A stretch of 64,000 bases of DNA from an uncultured Chthonomonadaceae bacterium (GTDB lineage: Bacteria; Armatimonadota; Fimbriimonadia; Fimbriimonadales; Fimbriimonadaceae), in contig CAMLDW010000006.1 of the NCBI GenBank assembly GCA_946479035.1, forward strand, positions 26,736 to 90,735, read 5' to 3'. Below, one piece after another: positions 60,464 to 64,000 of the stretch. The notes below the pieces were generated by a model. That model ran no database searches. It was not told the DNA's origin and was given only the letters and a program-made list of their open reading frames with translations. The translations under genes were made by a program, and so were the position numbers. Every line of letters begins with the position of its first letter. Position 1 is the first letter of the stretch.

Positions 60464-61282
60464 TCACACCGCCACGTTGTCGATTAGCCGCACCCCGCAG
60501 AACCGAGCCGCACACACCACGCGCAGGCCCAACGAAACGTCACAAGAAGGCGACATCGTCGCAGGGTCCACGCACGCGACGTACTCAACATCGAACCCCT
60601 CGCCCTCAAGCTCCTGCCGCGCAAGCGCCAACGCGCCGTCCACGTCCGAGCCGCCACGCACCGCATTTGCGCTGGCGCTCAGCGAACGAAAAAGTCCACT
60701 GGCCCGCTCCGCCTGCTCCCGACTAAAGTAGGCGTTGCGGCTAGAAAGCGCCAAGCCCCGCGCGTCGCGCACCGTCTCCACCAGCTCGAGCCGCAATGGG
60801 AACTCAAGCCCCAAGACGAGCGACTGGACAACCGCGCACTGCTGTAGGTCCTTCAGACCGAAAAAAGCCACCTCCGGCAGGAACACGTTGAACAGCTTCG
60901 CCACCACGGTCGCGACGCCGTCGAAGTGGCCCAGCCTGTGCACGCCCTCCCAAAGCTCGCCCACCGGCCCGACCCGCACCGAAGACCCGCCGCGCCCGTA
61001 CATCTCCTCCACGCTCGGCGCAAACACCGCGTCCACACCGACCGACTCTGCCAAAGCCAAGTCGCGAGCCTCTTCGCGCGGATACGCGGCGAAGTCTTCG
61101 CTCGGCCCGAACTGCGTCGGGTTCACGAACAGCGAGACGTAGGTCGTCGAGCAAGCGGCACGAGACCGGCGCATTAGCTCGAGGTGCCCCGCGTGGAACG
61201 CGCCCATCGTCGGCACGAGCCCGACGCTGTCGCGACCGCGCCGATGCTCGCGGACCTCGGCGATGGTGCGCAGGACCTTCAA
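60464..61282 (-). CDS. panC: pantothenate synthetase
   Basis: 272 residues; ATP-dependent condensation of pantoate and beta-alanine, last step of pantothenate synthesis. Nucleotidyltransferase fold with VPTMGAFHAGHLELMRRSR (23-41; HAGH replaces HxGH/HIGH), VSLFVNPTQFGPSEDFAAYPR (about 49-69), FFGLKDLQQCAVV (about 138-150) and the KMSKS-like LALSSRNAYFS (about 175-185). Overlaps panB by 4 nt (ATGA), so the two steps flanking pantoate are co-translated. Confidence 0.96.
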   Translation of the reverse strand: MKVLRTIAEVREHRRGRDSVGLVPTMGAFHAGHLELMRRSRAACSTTYVSLFVNPTQFGPSEDFAAYPREEARDLALAESVGVDAVFAPSVEEMYGRGGSSVRVGPVGELWEGVHRLGHFDGVATVVAKLFNVFLPEVAFFGLKDLQQCAVVQSLVLGLEFPLRLELVETVRDARGLALSSRNAYFSREQAERASGLFRSLSASANAVRGGSDVDGALALARQELEGEGFDVEYVACVDPATMSPSCDVSLGLRVVCAARFCGVRLIDNVAV

Positions 61283-62058
61283 AAGCTGTTCTCTTCGCCT
61301 GGAAACTTCCGCTCGCGCACTTCAGCCGCGTACCGCGATACGCCGTCCACAAAAAGCTTCTGCGCGCCGACATAGTCCTTCGCGTGCTTGAACATCCCGC
61401 CACCGAGCCCCACCACGTCGTGGAAGACCTGGATCTCGCCGTCGCAGTCCGGCCCCGCGCCGATGCCGATCGTTGGGACCTCCAGGTCCGACGTGATCTG
61501 CGCAGCCAAGCCCGCAGGCACCAGCTCGAGCACGATCGAAAACGATCCGGCCTCCTGCACCCCGCACGCCGCCTCACGCACGGCCGTCGCGTCCTCGCCG
61601 CGCCCCTGCACGCGAAAGCCGCCGAAAGCGTTGACCGACTGCGGCGTCATCCCCACGTGCCCCATCACCGGGATCCCGGCGCGCACGATCGCACGGATCG
61701 CCTCCGTGTATGCGCCCTCCAGCTTAACGGCCTCCGCTCCTGCCTTCATCAGCCGCACAGAAGACTCGACGGCCTGAGAGACCGACGATTGGTACGAACC
61801 AAAAGGCAGGTCTGCGACGAACAGCGCTTCGCGAACGCCGCGCCGCGCCGCGCGCGTGTGGTGCTCCATCTCCTCGAGCGTCACAGGCAGCGTGTTCTCG
61901 TAGCCCAGCACGACGTTGCCCAAGGAGTCGCCCACTAGCACGACGTCTACGCCGCTCGAGTCGGCGATCGAGGCGCTAGGGAAGTCGTAGGCGGTGATGC
62001 AGACGATCCGCTCTCCCTTCGCCTTCATTGCGCGCACGCCGGGGGCTGTTCGTTTCAA
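61279..62058 (-). CDS. panB: 3-methyl-2-oxobutanoate hydroxymethyltransferase
   Basis: 259 residues; transfers a hydroxymethyl group to ketoisovalerate making ketopantoate. TIM barrel motifs: ITAYDFPSASIADSSGVDVVLVGDSLGNVVLGYENTLPVTLEEM (about 21-64; Asp and Ser magnesium site), ADLPFGSYQSS, PVMGHVGMTPQSVNAFGGFRVQGRG (about 129-153), IGIGAGPDCDGEIQVFHD (about 197-214), FPGEENSF at the end. TTG at 62058 is preferred because the following sequence fits the family; ATG at 62028 is the alternative. Downstream of the peroxiredoxin, gap 22 nt, with its own TATACT. Confidence 0.95.
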   Translation of the reverse strand: MKRTAPGVRAMKAKGERIVCITAYDFPSASIADSSGVDVVLVGDSLGNVVLGYENTLPVTLEEMEHHTRAARRGVREALFVADLPFGSYQSSVSQAVESSVRLMKAGAEAVKLEGAYTEAIRAIVRAGIPVMGHVGMTPQSVNAFGGFRVQGRGEDATAVREAACGVQEAGSFSIVLELVPAGLAAQITSDLEVPTIGIGAGPDCDGEIQVFHDVVGLGGGMFKHAKDYVGAQKLFVDGVSRYAAEVRERKFPGEENSF

Positions 62059-62067
62059 AGCGGCTTA

Positions 62068-62073
62068 AGTATA
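62068..62073 (-). promoter_or_regulatory. -10 box TATACT for panBC
   Basis: TATACT lies 9 nt before the TTG start of panB, inside the 22-nt gap after the peroxiredoxin gene, suggesting separate transcription of panBC. Confidence 0.4.
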
Positions 62074-62080
62074 TCGCCGC

Positions 62081-62527
62081 TCAAAGCGAGCCTAAGACCT
62101 CGTCCACGTGCCCCTTGACCTTGACCCCGCGCCAGGCCCTTTCGACCCGGCCATCGGTCCCGACCAAGAACGTCGACCGCTCCACCCCGAAGTACTTCTT
62201 GCCGTACAGCAGCTTCTCCCGCCACACCCCCAGCGACTTCAAGAGCGTGAGCTCCGGGTCGGCGAGCAACGGGTAACCGAGCCCGAGGTCCGTCGCAAAC
62301 TTGGCGTGCGACTTCACCGTGTCAGGGCTCAGCCCGAAGATCTTGGTGCCCCCAAACTTGGGGATCGCGGCGTTGAACTCCGCCGCCTCCGCGGTTCATC
62401 CGCTCGTGCTGTCCTTCGGGTAGCAGAACACCACGCAGCGCGAGCCGAGCAGGTCCTTCTTGCTCCAGGCCCGCCCGCGCTGGTCAAAGAGATCGAACTC
62501 AGGAAAAACTTCGCCGATGGAGACCAT
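62081..62527 (-). CDS. candidate Sec-containing Bcp-type peroxiredoxin (in-frame UGA at codon 44)
   Basis: One continuous frame of 149 codons from ATG 62527 to the stop at 62081, broken only by TGA at 62398-62396 (codon 44). On both sides the sequence is a normal thioredoxin-fold peroxiredoxin: before it IGEVFPEFDLFDQRGRAWS and CVVFCYPKDSTSG; after it TAEAAEFNAAIPKFG, TKIFGLSPDTVKSHAKF, YPLLADPELTLLKSLGVW and YFGVERSTFLVGTDGRVERAWRGVKVKGH. In Bcp proteins the motif is YPKD-TPGC-T-EA, and E. coli Bcp has its peroxidatic cysteine at 45; the UGA takes exactly that place. Length (148) matches Bcp. The resolving cysteine five residues later is an alanine (TAEAA), so it would be a one-Sec enzyme. 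A SECIS-like hairpin follows. A nonsense mutation or read error is the alternative. It starts 7 nt after the CBS gene. Confidence 0.8.
62367..62386 (-). promoter_or_regulatory. SECIS-like hairpin after the UGA
   Basis: On the minus strand, 9 nt after the UGA, GCGGCG (62386-62381) pairs perfectly with CGCCGC (62372-62367) around the 8-nt loop GAGTTCAA. The loop begins 16 nt after the UGA, starts with G and contains GU, matching known constraints of bacterial SECIS elements. An outer GGA/TCC pairing with a bulge can extend the stem. High GC makes a chance hairpin possible. Confidence 0.6.
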
Positions 62528-62534
62528 AAGAGTC

Positions 62535-62927
62535 CTATTCCGCCGAGTCGGTCAGCATTGCTTGCATCAGGTCCACCCGCAGCACTACGCCGCAGAGCCG
62601 CGCGTCCTCCACGACCGGCAGCACGGTCAGACCGCTGTTGAGCATCAGGTGCAGCGCGTCGCTCACTTCCATGTCGGGTGCGACGGTCGTCGGCTCGTTC
62701 GAGCCGAACTCGTAGGCAGGCTCGTTCGAAAGGCTCGTGAGGTTTCCGCGCTGGCTCACGGCGCGGCACAGGTCCCCCTCGGTCAGCACCGCCACGGGCG
62801 CCATGTCCTCGCTCACGACGACGAGCGCGGGGAACTGGTAGATGTCCATCTTGTCCACCGCGTCGCGGAGCGTGCTCTTCCGCGTGAGGGTCGGGATGTG
62901 CGCGTGCACGACCTCTCTGAGGGTCAT
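62535..62927 (-). CDS. CBS-domain pair protein
   Basis: 130 residues made only of two CBS domains: HIPTLTRKSTLRDAVDKMDIYQFPALVVVSEDMAPVAVLTEGDLCRAVS (about 10-58) and EPTTVAPDMEVSDALHLMLNSGLTVLPVVEDARLCGVVLRVDLMQAML (about 78-125). Such pairs bind adenine nucleotides and sense energy state, usually by acting on a partner. It heads a run with the peroxiredoxin (7-nt gap), so a stress or energy-sensing link is possible but unproven. Confidence 0.88.
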   Translation of the reverse strand: MTLREVVHAHIPTLTRKSTLRDAVDKMDIYQFPALVVVSEDMAPVAVLTEGDLCRAVSQRGNLTSLSNEPAYEFGSNEPTTVAPDMEVSDALHLMLNSGLTVLPVVEDARLCGVVLRVDLMQAMLTDSAE

Positions 62928-62952
62928 GCGACCGATTGTATCCGTTCGGCGG

Positions 62953-63414
62953 CTACCAGTAGGGCGGCAGCGTCACGCTGTCCTTGTTGCGCTGGTCGCT
63001 ATAGACCCAGTTGAACTCCGTGGCCTCCCACTTGCCGTTGGTCTTCACGAGGTTGATCGCCATCACCGAGCGCTCGTCCCCGCCCCAAAAGCTCTTCTCC
63101 TTGTTCACCGCGATTACCCGCGCCTTGGTTTCGTCGCACGTTAGGACCTTGAAGTACTGGAAACGGCCCTCCTTCGTCACGCCGTCGCAAACCTCGTGGA
63201 TCGCGGCGGAGAGCGGAGCGCCCTTCCACTGCGTCATGACCTCGATGTAACCGTAAGGCGCGAACAGTGTAAAGACGTAGCAAAAGCTGAGCACCTTCCA
63301 CGAAAGCAGGTCGTCGTGCTTCTTGATCGGGCGGAAAAGTGCGACGAGGAGCGTCAGTACGATTGCCACCGCGAAGCACGCGATCCCATATCCGAGCATG
63401 CCGAGCGAGTCCAT
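62953..63414 (-). CDS. two-helix membrane protein of unknown function
   Basis: About 153 residues from ATG 63414 (a longer frame begins at 63621, with ATG 63537 also possible). Two membrane helices: about 3-26 (SLGMLGYGIACFAVAIVLTLLVALF) and about 35-55 (WKVLSFCYVFTLFAPYGYIEVM). The periplasmic or cytoplasmic remainder is strand-rich, with CDGVTKEGRFQYFKVLTCDETKARVIAVNKEKSFWGGDERSVMAINLVKTNGKWEATEFNWVYSD; two cysteines may form a disulfide. No family recognised. The start is uncertain because the longer version adds a polar N-terminus. Confidence 0.65.
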   Translation of the reverse strand: MDSLGMLGYGIACFAVAIVLTLLVALFRPIKKHDDLLSWKVLSFCYVFTLFAPYGYIEVMTQWKGAPLSAAIHEVCDGVTKEGRFQYFKVLTCDETKARVIAVNKEKSFWGGDERSVMAINLVKTNGKWEATEFNWVYSDQRNKDSVTLPPYW

Positions 63415-63577
63415 AGCCTTACCGGGTTTCTTCCATGTCGGCGAGCCGCTGGACTGCCCCTGGCCCCGGTAAAACTGCCTTACTCCCTCATCAAGCCCCA
63501 CGCTCCACTCCGAGCCGCCCGCCGCCGCGAACCACATGCCTTGCCGTGCAGATCGGCTGCGCTCGATCCGAGAATCT

Positions 63578-63907
63578 GTGAATAAGGGCTCGAACTTGAT
63601 CAGAAACGAAAGCGCTCTCACGCAGGCCTACATCGTCCGCTGCCACCTGGCGGTCGAGCAGTTCAAGGTCTGCCCCCTCTGCGAGTCCGTCAACGTCGCC
63701 GACAACGATGCCTGTTTCTCCTGCGGGTGGGCCGGCAAGTTCCAGACCGAGCCGCACCGGATCGAGTCGCGGCTCTACGACCTGATCTACCGCTGCCCTG
63801 AGCTCCTGGCCATCCTCGTCGACGAGGAAAGGGTCCATTCGCTAACACTGTTCGAGCGCCTAAAAGGGATCTTCTCCCGCTTCCGCCGACTCGACGTCAG
63901 CGCCTAG
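63578..63907 (+). CDS. small zinc-ribbon protein
   Basis: 109 residues from GTG 63578 (ATG 63536 gives 14 more). A four-cysteine zinc ribbon, CPLCESVNVADNDACFSCGW, lies near residues 32-51 with CxxC spacing on both sides. A helical C-terminal part follows with RIESRLYDLIYRCPELLAILVDEERVHSLTLFERLKGIFSRFRRL, basic at the end. No known family; such ribbons often bind nucleic acid or other proteins. Divergent from the membrane protein gene. No clear Shine-Dalgarno. Confidence 0.65.
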   Translation: MNKGSNLIRNESALTQAYIVRCHLAVEQFKVCPLCESVNVADNDACFSCGWAGKFQTEPHRIESRLYDLIYRCPELLAILVDEERVHSLTLFERLKGIFSRFRRLDVSA

Positions 63908-64000
63908 TCCAAACCACGGCGGCAGGGGAGGCCGCCGCCGCAATTGTGGTGCAGGCCCCTGCCCTGCGCCCGCCCGCGCCGCTCCACAGCACCGAAAATG
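63908..64000. other. window end, no gene assigned
   Basis: 93 bp with an internal inverted repeat, GGCGGC with GCCGCC around 63919-63939, and a CAGG-CCTG stretch. No T-run follows. The final ATG at 63998 may begin another gene beyond the window. Confidence 0.4.

Noticed and set aside
62081..62317. Peroxiredoxin as a separate 78-residue protein, or as a plain pseudogene
   Set aside because: The fragment would lack the first half of the fold and the active site. The frame upstream is intact and the only defect is a UGA precisely at the catalytic position, so a selenoprotein is the better reading, though a read error or nonsense mutation stays possible.
1..64000. CRISPR array, prophage or rRNA operon
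   Set aside because: No regularly spaced identical repeats with unique spacers, no phage structural genes and no rRNA signature were found; repeats present are palindromic or tandem without spacers.

Overview
The window is a GC-rich (roughly 60-65%), very tightly packed bacterial chromosome segment. No transposase, integrase, phage gene or CRISPR array is visible. The cell looks diderm: there is a probable outer-membrane barrel, a PEP-CTERM protein, and planctomycete-like DUF1501 / cytochrome-domain (PSD1) secreted proteins. MurE carries the DNPR motif of meso-diaminopimelate enzymes. Together with the division-cluster gene order and a MurC-Ddl fusion, my best guess is an Armatimonadota (Fimbriimonadia-like) genome. 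This assignment rests on protein style only and is of modest confidence.

Layout. 1-14.4 kb holds metabolic genes: L-rhamnose isomerase (cut by the window edge), a TPR lipoprotein, an aspartase, a HicAB toxin-antitoxin module framed by a 56-bp duplication of the aspartase 3' end, a repeat-filled intergenic region (4.85-5.58 kb), an enoyl-CoA hydratase and biotin carboxylase, proline dehydrogenase with a tRNA-dihydrouridine synthase, a PEP-CTERM trypsin-like protease and a Gfo/Idh/MocA oxidoreductase. 14.4-23.2 kb holds a 1169-residue repeat-bearing putative outer-membrane protein, a 917-residue secreted protein of unknown function, a 33-residue membrane microprotein with its own terminator, and an ABC exporter. 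23.4-41 kb is a complete-looking division and cell wall (dcw) operon: mraZ, rsmH, ftsL, ftsI, murE, murF, mraY, murD, ftsW, murG, murC-ddl fusion, ftsQ, DUF881, sbp, ftsA, ftsZ. Almost every junction overlaps by a few bases, and tRNA-Ser follows. 41-46.4 kb holds a dGTPase, a Kef-type antiporter, a DUF6941 protein, an MFS exporter and a methyltransferase. 46.4-59.7 kb is a carbohydrate-linked island: two divergent PSD1/DUF1501 pairs flank a GH106 alpha-L-rhamnosidase and a CrcB/DUF190 fluoride-export pair. 59.7-64 kb holds mobA, tRNA-Thr, panC, panB, a peroxiredoxin, a CBS protein and two small hypotheticals.

The most notable observation is the Bcp-type peroxiredoxin at 62081-62527 (minus strand). 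It is intact except for an in-frame UGA at codon 44, exactly where the family has its peroxidatic cysteine. The UGA is followed 9 nt later by a 6-bp GC stem with an 8-nt loop that starts with G, which fits the bacterial SECIS layout. The most economical reading is an undetected selenoprotein; ordinary gene calling would leave only a 78-residue C-terminal fragment. Other points: a shared -10-like box 6-8 nt upstream of many start codons (leaderless transcription), a CTG start for murG, and a 16-bp palindrome found both in the repeat region and at the promoter of the outer-membrane protein.
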